From: a virus
Virus record (IMG/VR): IMGVR_UViG_3300031673_000512
Location: 1-22,874 of that record
Direction: 5' to 3' (one strand)
DNA length: 22,874 bases
Made by a program: the position numbers and the translations under genes. Below, piece by piece: positions 13,031 through 21,359 of the stretch (position 1 is the stretch's first letter; each line of letters opens with the position of its first letter). A model generated the notes under the pieces. The model saw nothing but the letters and a program-made list of their open reading frames with translations. It searched no databases and was not told where the DNA came from.

Positions 13031-15267
13031 TGCCTGACGACAACAAAATCGTCATTGAGCTAGAAGTTCAGGTAAAGCAGCTTCAAAAAGACCTGAGTAC
13101 AGCTCAGAAGGACATCACTAAATTTTCTAAGGGCGCTGCAAAAGGATCGGAAGCGATCCTTGAGGTCCTGAAGGAGATGAAGGTTGATCTGAAGACGATT
13201 GCGAAGTCATATCAGGTTATCGGAGCTGCCGCTGACCGTGCTGCCAGAACTCAAAGCGAGGGTGCTCGTAAGGCGGCCAAGGAACAAAAGAAGCTTAATG
13301 ATGAACTTCAACGCACTATAGCGTTGATGGGGGGCGGGAGTGCAAGTGGAGGAGGAGGCGGAGGAGGAGGAAGAGCCAGGGGAAAGGGTGGATTTCTGTC
13401 TGGTCTTAAAGAAGGATCAGGCTATTCCAACCTAGCCCAACATAAAATAACTCGTTATGGGGTTGGTTCCGCGTTGGGGGGAGGTATCGTTGGGGGTATA
13501 AGCAAAATCGGTGGGTTCATGCTGGGCGGGATGCAGAAGGCCCACGGGGCCTACATGCAGTATGGCGCAGCTCGTTATGGCATGACCGGGTTGGGATCTC
13601 CAGCCCAGCTAAACCAGATGCGACGTACTGGAGCTTCGGGTGTGTCGTTGGGGTTCTCCCCCACACAGACGGCCCAGATGGCACCAGGAGTCGCTAGCGC
13701 CACAGGAAACCTCGGAGCCACAGGCGTAGCTCAACAACTTGCTCTTGCCGGAGGATTTGGTCCTGGTCGTGCGGGAGAAGCTATCAGCTACATGGGCACA
13801 ATGCGTCAAGCAGGAGCCCAATTTGGCGGTGCTGGGAACCTCAAAGATCGCCAAAAAGATCTGTCCAAGACGATCGCCCTTGGAATGGAGTCCGGTCTCG
13901 AGAAGGCCCGTCTTCCAGAGTTCTTCTCTGGTGTGGGTTCTCTCGTTCAATCCCAATTTTCGACAGCAGCAGGGGATGTAGACTCAGGTGCTATTGCCAA
14001 GCAACTGGCAATGTTAGGAGCTGGTGGATCTGGATTCCAGGGTGCTCGTGGTGCGCAAGTTATGGGCAAACTGGATTCAATGATTCGACAGCCAGGAGGC
14101 GGAGAAGCTGGGCAGGCGATGGTTCTCCAGTCCATGGGGTTCGGTAAGCCCGGTGGCAAATCGAGCTACTATGGTGCTTTGAAGCAACAGCAGCAGGGCA
14201 TTCGTGATCCTGAAAACCTAAAGAAAGTCATGAACGAGGTCTATGGCCAATTTGGTGTGGCCAGTGCAGGCGGCAAGGACAAGCGCAACGAAGAAGCCAA
14301 CATGGCGATGTCCACCATGTCAGGGTTGTCCCTCGAGCAGGTAGAGAAGCTGCAGGACATCAAGGTCAGCAACCTCGATAACGCTGAGAAGCAGGAAAAG
14401 ATCAACAAGATCCTCGAGGAGGCCCAACCCCTCGAGGTGCAGGCCCTGAAGGTTTCTAAAGAAGGCTTCGCGGGAATCCAGAAGCACATCGCTGGGATGG
14501 AAGCAAGGTGGATCAAGCTCGGGAGTGAGAATGCTGATATCTTCATGAAAATTGAGAAGTATCAGATGAAGGCTCTCGAGTACCTTGTGGAGTGGCTCCC
14601 CAAGATCGGTGGTCTCATGGGAGAGTTGTACTCCACGATGTCCAGCTGGGTAGAGACAGACGTCCTAGGTGATCCCACGAAGAACTACACAGAGTTCTTG
14701 GCACGCCTGGAAGAAGTTCAGAAATCGCTTGGCCTGAAAGACGTCGGCAAAATGACGGTGGAGGAGCGGGAGCAGTACCGAAAGGATCAGCTTAGAGTCG
14801 AGAAGACGAAACTGGATATTATCCAGAAAGAAAGGAAGAAGGGCGTTCAAGGAGTGGGTGGAATCCTGGGTCAGTTTCAGATGCCTGATGTTGAGGGGTT
14901 CAAGCAGGTAGTTGGTAAGGAACAAGATCAAAGAGCGAAAGTCAGGGAAATTGAGGCTGTCGCAGCTGCCGAAAGAGAGATCACAGAACGGTACAAGCTC
15001 GAAGGAAAGCCAGGTTTGGCTGCACGTCGTCTTCTTGGAAATGCTGCCCAGGTTGCTCGGGGTGAAGGTCAAATAGGGTCCAAAGTCTTGATGAAAACGG
15101 AGGAGCAATTAGAGGAAGAACAGGGATACAGACGCGGAAAGAAGACGAGTCAGGAACACTGGGAAAAAGGTACTCGTGGTTACGGACCTACGGTTCGTAC
15201 CCAACGGGTAGGGGGAGCCCGTAAGAAACTGCAGAAGGGCCAACGAGGGGCAGCCGAGGAAACATAG
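13030..15267 (+). CDS. Tail tape measure protein
   Basis: 745 aa from ATG 13030, which overlaps the previous stop and is served by GGGAGAGG at 13019-13026; TTG 13027 is less likely. Residues 1-100 are a charged coiled coil (VQVKQLQKDLSTAQKDITKF). A run of glycines lies at about 100-117. The centre (about 135-260) is Gly/Ala-rich and hydrophobic (GSALGGGIVGGISKIGGFML), and the C-terminal half returns to long charged helices. This is the usual tape measure layout, and the gene directly follows the tail assembly chaperone pair. At about 1.5 angstrom per residue the protein predicts a tail near 110 nm. I see no lytic transglycosylase or peptidase motif. Confidence 0.88.
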   Translation: MPDDNKIVIELEVQVKQLQKDLSTAQKDITKFSKGAAKGSEAILEVLKEMKVDLKTIAKSYQVIGAAADRAARTQSEGARKAAKEQKKLNDELQRTIALMGGGSASGGGGGGGGRARGKGGFLSGLKEGSGYSNLAQHKITRYGVGSALGGGIVGGISKIGGFMLGGMQKAHGAYMQYGAARYGMTGLGSPAQLNQMRRTGASGVSLGFSPTQTAQMAPGVASATGNLGATGVAQQLALAGGFGPGRAGEAISYMGTMRQAGAQFGGAGNLKDRQKDLSKTIALGMESGLEKARLPEFFSGVGSLVQSQFSTAAGDVDSGAIAKQLAMLGAGGSGFQGARGAQVMGKLDSMIRQPGGGEAGQAMVLQSMGFGKPGGKSSYYGALKQQQQGIRDPENLKKVMNEVYGQFGVASAGGKDKRNEEANMAMSTMSGLSLEQVEKLQDIKVSNLDNAEKQEKINKILEEAQPLEVQALKVSKEGFAGIQKHIAGMEARWIKLGSENADIFMKIEKYQMKALEYLVEWLPKIGGLMGELYSTMSSWVETDVLGDPTKNYTEFLARLEEVQKSLGLKDVGKMTVEEREQYRKDQLRVEKTKLDIIQKERKKGVQGVGGILGQFQMPDVEGFKQVVGKEQDQRAKVREIEAVAAAEREITERYKLEGKPGLAARRLLGNAAQVARGEGQIGSKVLMKTEEQLEEEQGYRRGKKTSQEHWEKGTRGYGPTVRTQRVGGARKKLQKGQRGAAEET

Positions 15268-15285
15268 CATTACTGAGTCAACACA

Positions 15286-17661
15286 ATGCCTGATATTTTC
15301 GGATCAGAAATCTACGACGTCCCCAGACAGCAATCTCGCTGCCGGATCATGGTGTATTCCCACATCACGAGCAACCCAGACGATCAGCAGTATGGGGGAG
15401 TTATAGATTGTTCTGCGGATGTGACGGAGTGTGCTACCAGTAAGACAATCAAATCAGGCGGTGGTGCCTCTTTCTCTTTAGTCCCTCGAAGGAATTACCT
15501 CAACTTCATCTACCCAAATGACTTCGTTCATATCTACTTCGATCCAGGGGACGGAAGAGGGTTCATCAGAACCTTCTTCGGGTTTGTGGATCGTGTTGAG
15601 CGGTCTATTGCAACCACAGGCACGGGAGCCACCACGACTTCGTTCAGCGTGACGTGCTCTGACTTCACCAAAGCGTTCGACCGGACGAACATCTACTTCA
15701 ACCCCCACATTGCCGATCGGGGGGATTTCGTAGCTCAGTTCTTTTCTGGGATCAAAAACTTCAATGGGGCTCTACTACGTACCAAGGGCGTTGCCATGTA
15801 CGGAACGCCTGCTGATGTGGTGATGAGTTTGGGGACTCTCTTGATGGGGTTCGCCACCCAGTTCACGATCCCAGCCTGCCATCCCCGAGATGAGTTGTTG
15901 ATTGATCTGAGTCGCAAGCAGCGTTTGAAGACGGCCATGGGGCAGCTGCATGAGGACTATCAGCATTTGTGGGGTGAGGGACAGCTCGAGGAGAAACGGA
16001 AAGAGGTTCTTGACCAGGCAGCGCAGATACGACAACGCGCGGCTGATGAAGCCTCAGACCCTATTGGCAGCTTCAAGCAGTTCGGGCGAAAGAGTGGACT
16101 TCTGGCCCCATCGATGCTCGAACTCATCGACAAGAAGGACATGATGGAAGCGGAGGAGGTCACCTCCGATAGGTACAACCGGGCCCGTTCAACAGTGGCT
16201 CAGTACTACTCGTCCAGCCACAGCCTTCTGGATATGATCGATTTCAGCTTTGTTGAACACGGGGCGATCGATGGATCGATCTTGTCCGCTTCGATTTGGC
16301 AGTCTGAGGGGACCTTGTGGTCCATCATGAATGCTTGGTCTAACGAGCTGGTGAATGAGCTGTTCTGCGACCTTCGCCTTGTGACTTCGGATCAATCCTA
16401 CGATCTTTCTGAGGGGGAGTTCTCTCGTAGAGGAGACGAGATCAAAGGTAACCATCCAGGTCTGCCGGATGGATCAAGTCGTGGAGTGGTGGGTTCCGGC
16501 GTGGGCGTTCGCACAGTTCCAGCGTTCGTGATGCGTGAGTACCCCTTCGCAACAGTAGAGGGGATTATACCTCCTGGTAATGTTGAGGTATTGAGCAAAA
16601 AGCTGGGCCTTGTAGCCTTCTCAGGAATTTCCGCAGATGGAAAGGTTCCCCTTTTTACTCGTGACGTCAACGTACCCGGTAGGAAGGTTGCCAACATTCT
16701 CACGCTGAATCCGTGGCGCGTTGTGGAAACGAAGGGGCAGGAGGTTGCTCAGAAGCACCTGGATGTAGCAGCGATTGGTGTTCAGGATATTGTCCAGGAA
16801 AGCATCGGGCGCAGTGACGAAGACATAGTAAATCTGATCGAGGTGTATTCTGACATCGGGATTGGGGCACACAGTCGATTTTTCTCACAAGATGTTCAAC
16901 CTGCAGCGAACCCGATCTCCATTGCTCGCAATGGGTTGCGAGTGCAAACTGTCTCCACCAAGTATGCGCGCTGGCCTACCAGCAAATATAAAGCTGATCA
17001 GGGTGGCGTCGATCACCACATGTCCAGATTCCAAACGATCCGCTGGGCTCTTCTCCTAGATCATTGGTACCAGCACAACGGGGAGTATCTAAACGGATCA
17101 ATAACTACCCGCGCCTTCCCTGAAATCAGAATCGGCTACCGGCTCGACATCATCGAGCGTCGGGAGTCGTACTACGTAGAGGGAACTAACCACAACTGGT
17201 CCCTCAAGGACAACGGGGCCGTTTTGACATCCGCCTTCACGTTGAGTCGGGGGCAGAGGAATGATCCGTTCCCGGTTTACGTGTTACCAGCTCTTGAAGG
17301 GTGGGGAGGGATCAACAACCGTGGAGGCCAGAGTCGGTTGGCGATCTACTTCAACCAGAAGAATCCAAGTGCTGTTGTTCGGTCTAGTATTCTATTTGGG
17401 CCAGAGAATCTCGATCACGAAATGCTAAAAAACCTGACGGACATGCCGTCCAAGGAGAACGCGTGGTCAGAGGATGAAAAAGGATATCTGGCTTCTGGAG
17501 CAACCAACGTCTCCGATCAAATTCGTGCCCAGAGGGCAGAGGAGGAGCGGTTCGGAGAGAATCGCTCTTGGGACGAACTCAAAGGCGACCTAGGACTGGG
17601 TGTAGAAGGTTTCCTGGGCGGGGGCGGCCGTTCTCCCATCACAGGTGGTAAAGGTTCCTGA
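15286..17661 (+). CDS. Baseplate/tail hub protein (gp27/gp44/XkdQ-like)
   Basis: 791 aa. The N-terminal 150 residues show the hub pattern: FSLVPRRNYLNFIYPNDFVH, then FIRTFFGFVDRVERS and TTSFSVTCSDFTKAFDRTNI. The second conserved block lies at about residues 610-660, IRIGYRLDIIERRESYYVEG then NHNWSLKDNGAVLTSAFTLS, and ends in an RGQ. These blocks define the gp27/Mu gp44/XkdQ hub that sits at the end of the tube and carries the spike. The protein is about twice the size of the simple versions, owing to a charged helical insert at about 205-300 and a 130-residue low-complexity C-terminal tail. No obvious ribosome binding site before ATG 15286. TGATG overlap with the spike gene. Confidence 0.82.
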   Translation: MPDIFGSEIYDVPRQQSRCRIMVYSHITSNPDDQQYGGVIDCSADVTECATSKTIKSGGGASFSLVPRRNYLNFIYPNDFVHIYFDPGDGRGFIRTFFGFVDRVERSIATTGTGATTTSFSVTCSDFTKAFDRTNIYFNPHIADRGDFVAQFFSGIKNFNGALLRTKGVAMYGTPADVVMSLGTLLMGFATQFTIPACHPRDELLIDLSRKQRLKTAMGQLHEDYQHLWGEGQLEEKRKEVLDQAAQIRQRAADEASDPIGSFKQFGRKSGLLAPSMLELIDKKDMMEAEEVTSDRYNRARSTVAQYYSSSHSLLDMIDFSFVEHGAIDGSILSASIWQSEGTLWSIMNAWSNELVNELFCDLRLVTSDQSYDLSEGEFSRRGDEIKGNHPGLPDGSSRGVVGSGVGVRTVPAFVMREYPFATVEGIIPPGNVEVLSKKLGLVAFSGISADGKVPLFTRDVNVPGRKVANILTLNPWRVVETKGQEVAQKHLDVAAIGVQDIVQESIGRSDEDIVNLIEVYSDIGIGAHSRFFSQDVQPAANPISIARNGLRVQTVSTKYARWPTSKYKADQGGVDHHMSRFQTIRWALLLDHWYQHNGEYLNGSITTRAFPEIRIGYRLDIIERRESYYVEGTNHNWSLKDNGAVLTSAFTLSRGQRNDPFPVYVLPALEGWGGINNRGGQSRLAIYFNQKNPSAVVRSSILFGPENLDHEMLKNLTDMPSKENAWSEDEKGYLASGATNVSDQIRAQRAEEERFGENRSWDELKGDLGLGVEGFLGGGGRSPITGGKGS

Positions 17662-19082
17662 TGACCCAATTCTCACCAGACGGAACTGTCGTTCCTTCCG
17701 CACAACTGACCGCTGAGGAGTGGGAAAAAGCCAAGAAGACTCCCATCTTCTATGGCGTCATTCTGACGGTTAAGCCCTCAGACAATCAGTCGAATTACAC
17801 AGCCCAGAACAGCGCAGCTTTTCGAGGGTACCGACACGAATGTACGGTTTTGGCTTCTGACTACGTGGGAAAAGATCCTGATATATTGATCCCCAATGTA
17901 ATTATCCCCCCAGGTCGACATTCTGGGATTGACAACTTCGAAGAAGATCTACCTCGAGGTTGCAGTTCCATGATCGACGAGAGCAAATTCAGAGACGATT
18001 TAGTCGGAATTGACTACTCAAAGTTGGACGGGGAGTGGTGCATGGTGGCGTTCATCGGCGGGCGCCTAGAGAATCCGTTCATCATTGGTTGGTGGCCGCA
18101 TCCGTCGAACATATTTGATCTAGCCACTAGCGGAGAGGGGGACAAGGGGAAGTCTCTAACGCAGTTTGATCCGAAAAAGAACAAGTCTAGGTTCATTCGC
18201 CGCATCAATGGCACTACCGTAGTGGTCAACAAAGAAGGCAGTGTCTACCTGGACACGAGTGAGTCCAACTCCTCAGTCAAGATCAAGGATGGAAAGCACA
18301 CACGCACGCTGGTTGATAAGGGCGGCCATCTCCAGATCGATCTTAGCAAGACGGCGCAGTTCGAGCTGAATTGGAACGAGAAGGAACACAAGAACCCACG
18401 TCTTGGGGCTGGTAGTACGAGTTCCTCTCCTATTACGGATGCCGATCTCCCTCACCCCGATCAACCGGTATCTGGAAAGCCGAAAGAGCGTGAGACGTCC
18501 AGGACGTTCATTCGTGGCAAAGAGTACGAACTCCTGGTCAAGACGTCGAACTTCAACATTTGGTGTGCAACAGAGGGGGACGAAAAAGGGGAGCTGCTCG
18601 TTTTGGTCGATGACAGCGCCACACTTAGCCAACGTACTGGGGATGATCCCACAGCTTTCGTTCAGGTGAAGGGTGGCGGAGTTACGTTGCAGGCGAAAGA
18701 CGGGTCGATCGTCACGATCAAAGACGATCAGATTGCTCTGGCGTCGAAGTCCGGCGCCCAGGTGTCACTCATTGGGGGTCAGGTCTCGATTACCGCTCCT
18801 GGTGGTATTTCGGCGTCAGCTCCGATGACGGTGGGCCCCCTAGCAGTGGACGGGGTCATGCTGGGAACGTCTTATGTGGCCTCACAGAAGACGCTGTTTG
18901 CAACATGGGACGCCTTCCTAAATGGGCTGACAGCGTATGTTGGAGCTATCAAGACGATCGCTGATCCAACTGGTGCTGCTACGGGGCTTTTGACTCCCCT
19001 GATCGGGGCTCTGGTCACAGCCAAGGCAGCACACGAGGCTCTGCAAGTGAAGTACGTCAGCCAGCAGATGAAATCACAATGA
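17661..19082 (+). CDS. Baseplate spike protein, OB-fold plus beta-helix (gpV/gp5/gp45-like)
   Basis: 473 aa. Residues about 28-148 form an OB-type domain ending in LDGEWCMVAFIGGRLENPFI followed by IGWWPHP, the usual seam to the helix part. Residues about 175-385 are short repeating strands rich in Asp, Gly, Thr and Ser (KEGSVYLDTSESNSSVKIKD, KDGSIVTIKDDQIALASKSG, VSITAPGGISASAPMTVG), as expected for a trimeric intertwined beta-helix that punctures the outer membrane. The last 80 residues are helical and alanine-rich. The start overlaps the hub stop and the stop overlaps the next ATG by ATGA. No lysozyme domain is present. Confidence 0.8.
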   Translation: MTQFSPDGTVVPSAQLTAEEWEKAKKTPIFYGVILTVKPSDNQSNYTAQNSAAFRGYRHECTVLASDYVGKDPDILIPNVIIPPGRHSGIDNFEEDLPRGCSSMIDESKFRDDLVGIDYSKLDGEWCMVAFIGGRLENPFIIGWWPHPSNIFDLATSGEGDKGKSLTQFDPKKNKSRFIRRINGTTVVVNKEGSVYLDTSESNSSVKIKDGKHTRTLVDKGGHLQIDLSKTAQFELNWNEKEHKNPRLGAGSTSSSPITDADLPHPDQPVSGKPKERETSRTFIRGKEYELLVKTSNFNIWCATEGDEKGELLVLVDDSATLSQRTGDDPTAFVQVKGGGVTLQAKDGSIVTIKDDQIALASKSGAQVSLIGGQVSITAPGGISASAPMTVGPLAVDGVMLGTSYVASQKTLFATWDAFLNGLTAYVGAIKTIADPTGAATGLLTPLIGALVTAKAAHEALQVKYVSQQMKSQ

Positions 19083-19468
19083 GCTGTCTGCCCCCACTTC
19101 CTACGCTGAATATTCCGGGAATATCGATCCCGCCTAGTATACCTACGCTCAGTTTGCCTACGATCCCAATCCCTGAGCTGCCAAACCTGAACTTGGAGCT
19201 TCCAGCTCTCACTCTTCCGCCATTGCCATCATTGAGTATCCCTGGGATTTCGATCCCCCCAAGTTTGCCGACGTTGGCGCTACCAACGATCCCTATTCCG
19301 TCGCTGCCAACACTGAATCTGGAGCTTCCGTCCTTGACGCTGCCACCGATTCCGACGTTGAGCATCCCCGGGATTTCGATCCCACCAAGTCTGCCTACGT
19401 TGGCGCTGCCGACTCTGCCGTCTCTTGATTTGATCTGCCCGACAGAGGCAGTGCAGGAGAAGTTGTAA
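19079..19468 (+). CDS. Pro/Leu/Ile repeat protein between spike and baseplate genes (129 aa)
   Basis: Pro, Leu and Ile make up about 62% of the residues. Three tandem 42-residue units each begin IPGISIPP (residues 12, 54 and 96); the third is cut to about 21 residues. The segment PTLALPTIPIPSLPTLNLEL gives the rhythm, with proline every 2-4 residues. There are no aromatic residues and almost no charge, and the only Cys residues (3 and 120) bracket the repeats. Both ends overlap their neighbours (ATGA and TAATG), so it is a coupled member of the baseplate operon rather than a spurious frame. A hydrophobic, polyproline-like rod or trimeric fibre associated with the spike tip is a guess; no family recognised. 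Confidence 0.78.
   Translation: MSCLPPLPTLNIPGISIPPSIPTLSLPTIPIPELPNLNLELPALTLPPLPSLSIPGISIPPSLPTLALPTIPIPSLPTLNLELPSLTLPPIPTLSIPGISIPPSLPTLALPTLPSLDLICPTEAVQEKL
19112..19429 (+). repeat. 126-bp tandem coding repeat, about 2.5 copies
   Basis: Units begin at 19112, 19238 and 19364, each with an ATC/ATT-rich start encoding IPGISIPP. Copies 2 and 3 are closest: both carry GGGATTTCGATCCC and CTACGTTGGCGCT or close variants. Most differences fall in third codon positions, so the protein repeat has been kept by selection. Confidence 0.8.
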
Positions 19469-21357
19469 TGGCCGATCTCACACTCATGGCCGATCCTACC
19501 ATCAATATTCCAGATCGTAAGTTTTGGGGTACGACAAAGGGGTTGACCCCCTTCGGTGGAGGGTATGCACTCTCGAGTGTGTACTCTTTCGCCATTTGGG
19601 ATCTAGAGAAGAATGAGATCGCGTCCGCTAGTTGGTACCCTCTAGACCCAGCTAAACGTACAGATTTGGCGACGTTCCAATTCCCTACTCCACCATCCCA
19701 GTACGAGATCTCTGAGCCCGCCGCAACAACGATCATCCCGACCCAAGATGGAGGAAAGTTCGTAGAGAGCCACGGCAGTATCTTCAAAGACATTCGCATC
19801 TCTGGGACCGTCGGCCTAAGGCCCAACGTCCCCTCGACCGAACTATTTGGAGGCTTGCAGGGATCGACCGGAGTTTCGATCCAATATCCGTCTACATTGC
19901 AAAGTCTGTCTAACGACGAGCGTGGGCTGAGTCGAAAGGAAGCTACAGGATTTGACGACATCATCTTCCTTCGCAATCTGTTTCGTTTCTACATGGATTG
20001 TAAGCGTGATCCGTTTCTGGCCCGGAAGACTGCACTGATCTGGGTGTACGCGAAGGAGAGCGAGGCCTACGTCGTAGAGCCCATCAGCTTCGTCACCAAT
20101 CGTGATGCCAAGAACCCTCTCGGGTGGACCTATACGATCCAGGTTCGTTCATTGATTAAGATCAAAGCTACCTACCGGGCCGTAGCTGATCCAATCAACA
20201 TCTTCTCTGCCCTCACGAAAGGTCTTCAAGCCTTCAACAGATTGGCTTTGGATCTAAGTAGGGCTTTGAACAGCATTGCCAGCGTGATCAGCTTCGTTAC
20301 TCGTCTTCCGATGAACATCATGGGGGCTATCATTGGGGGCGGCATCGAGGTTCTGAACGGACTCGCAGCTGTAAAGAACTCCCTGAAGTTCAACAAGCTA
20401 GCCGAAGGGACCGTTCGGGAGTGGGGAGCCAAGCTCAGAGAGGCAAACGAGCTTTTGGCTTCCGAGGAGACCAAGAGCGGGACCACGACCTCATGGCAGC
20501 TCGGTAACATCGGTCTGGCTCGCAAGGCTCTGCGCGACATGTGGCACATGTCCAGCCTTCTGCTGAGCTTGGATTACCTTTGGGCTGAGAACAAAAATGT
20601 TGCCGTCGCCAACTACTCGAAGGCCTACAAAGACGCTGGAGGGAACCCTCCCCTGACGTCCGGGTCTCCACTCAACGTAGCCAACATCTCGCTGCCGGGT
20701 GGGGCGAGCGCCCATTCGATCCTCGGTGGTGAAGACATCAGAACAATTGCCCGCCGGTTGACAGGTGATGAAGCAAATTGGAAGAAGTTAGTGCTCATCA
20801 ACAACCTGAGGGCCCCTTACATTTCTGCAGTGAGATCCGATGGAGTGCTTGGGTACGGAGATCAGATTTTGGCTCCGAAAGATCCCAATTCAAAGGATTC
20901 GTCCACTCAGGTCACTCGGCAGTTGGATGAGGATGCCGCCTACCAAAGTCTCCCGAAGTTGCGGCGACGATACGGCAGAGATTTGATGCTGATGAATGCT
21001 TCATCAGGCGATGGGTTGGCAGACGTTGGGGTTAACCAGCGTGGAGATCTGATGACCGTTGAGGACGAGGCGAACGTCCAACAAGCTGTGATGATCAAAA
21101 TGTCCACGGAACAAGGGGAGCTTCCGACGCATCCGACCTTCGGCGCTAAGTACCCTATCGGAACCAAATTTCCGACTCTGACAAAGCTCCAGGAGTTCGT
21201 GCTCAACGCTCAGATCACTTTCCTGCAGGACCCACGCGTCAATGATGTGTCTGACATCAAAACCTTTGTCGTGGGTGACAAAATCAACTTCAATGCGAAG
21301 TTGCAGCTGATCGCGTCTGATGAGAAACTCCCGATCACCTTCTCTGTGAGGAGATAG
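19468..21357 (+). CDS. Baseplate protein: N-terminal adaptor, LysM-like domain and gp25-like C-terminal domain fused
   Basis: 629 aa, start overlapping the preceding stop (TAATG). Residues about 65-230 carry the pattern FQFPTPPSQYEISEPAATTI, then FKDIRISGTVGLRP and LARKTALIWVYAKESEAYVV, known from tail/baseplate proteins that grip the hub. Residues about 245-400 are helical. Residues about 412-477 look like a LysM fold (ILGGEDIRTIARRLTGDEAN ... VLGYGDQILAPK), as in T4 gp53 and XkdP. Residues about 490-629 match the gp25/gpW/XkdS wedge fold: RGDLMTVEDEANVQQAVMIK, TEQGELPTHPTFGAKYPIG, then AQITFLQDPRVNDVSDIKTF. In simpler myophages these are separate genes. No separate gpW gene is seen, which supports the fusion. 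Confidence 0.75.
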   Translation: MADLTLMADPTINIPDRKFWGTTKGLTPFGGGYALSSVYSFAIWDLEKNEIASASWYPLDPAKRTDLATFQFPTPPSQYEISEPAATTIIPTQDGGKFVESHGSIFKDIRISGTVGLRPNVPSTELFGGLQGSTGVSIQYPSTLQSLSNDERGLSRKEATGFDDIIFLRNLFRFYMDCKRDPFLARKTALIWVYAKESEAYVVEPISFVTNRDAKNPLGWTYTIQVRSLIKIKATYRAVADPINIFSALTKGLQAFNRLALDLSRALNSIASVISFVTRLPMNIMGAIIGGGIEVLNGLAAVKNSLKFNKLAEGTVREWGAKLREANELLASEETKSGTTTSWQLGNIGLARKALRDMWHMSSLLLSLDYLWAENKNVAVANYSKAYKDAGGNPPLTSGSPLNVANISLPGGASAHSILGGEDIRTIARRLTGDEANWKKLVLINNLRAPYISAVRSDGVLGYGDQILAPKDPNSKDSSTQVTRQLDEDAAYQSLPKLRRRYGRDLMLMNASSGDGLADVGVNQRGDLMTVEDEANVQQAVMIKMSTEQGELPTHPTFGAKYPIGTKFPTLTKLQEFVLNAQITFLQDPRVNDVSDIKTFVVGDKINFNAKLQLIASDEKLPITFSVRR

Positions 21358-21359
21358 TC

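Noticed and set aside
19057-19365. Minus-strand Gly/Ile/Val repeat frame opposite the proline repeat gene
   Set aside because: It is the complement of the repeat; the + strand frame has overlapping start/stop coupling at both ends and the minus frame has neither a start signal nor neighbours.
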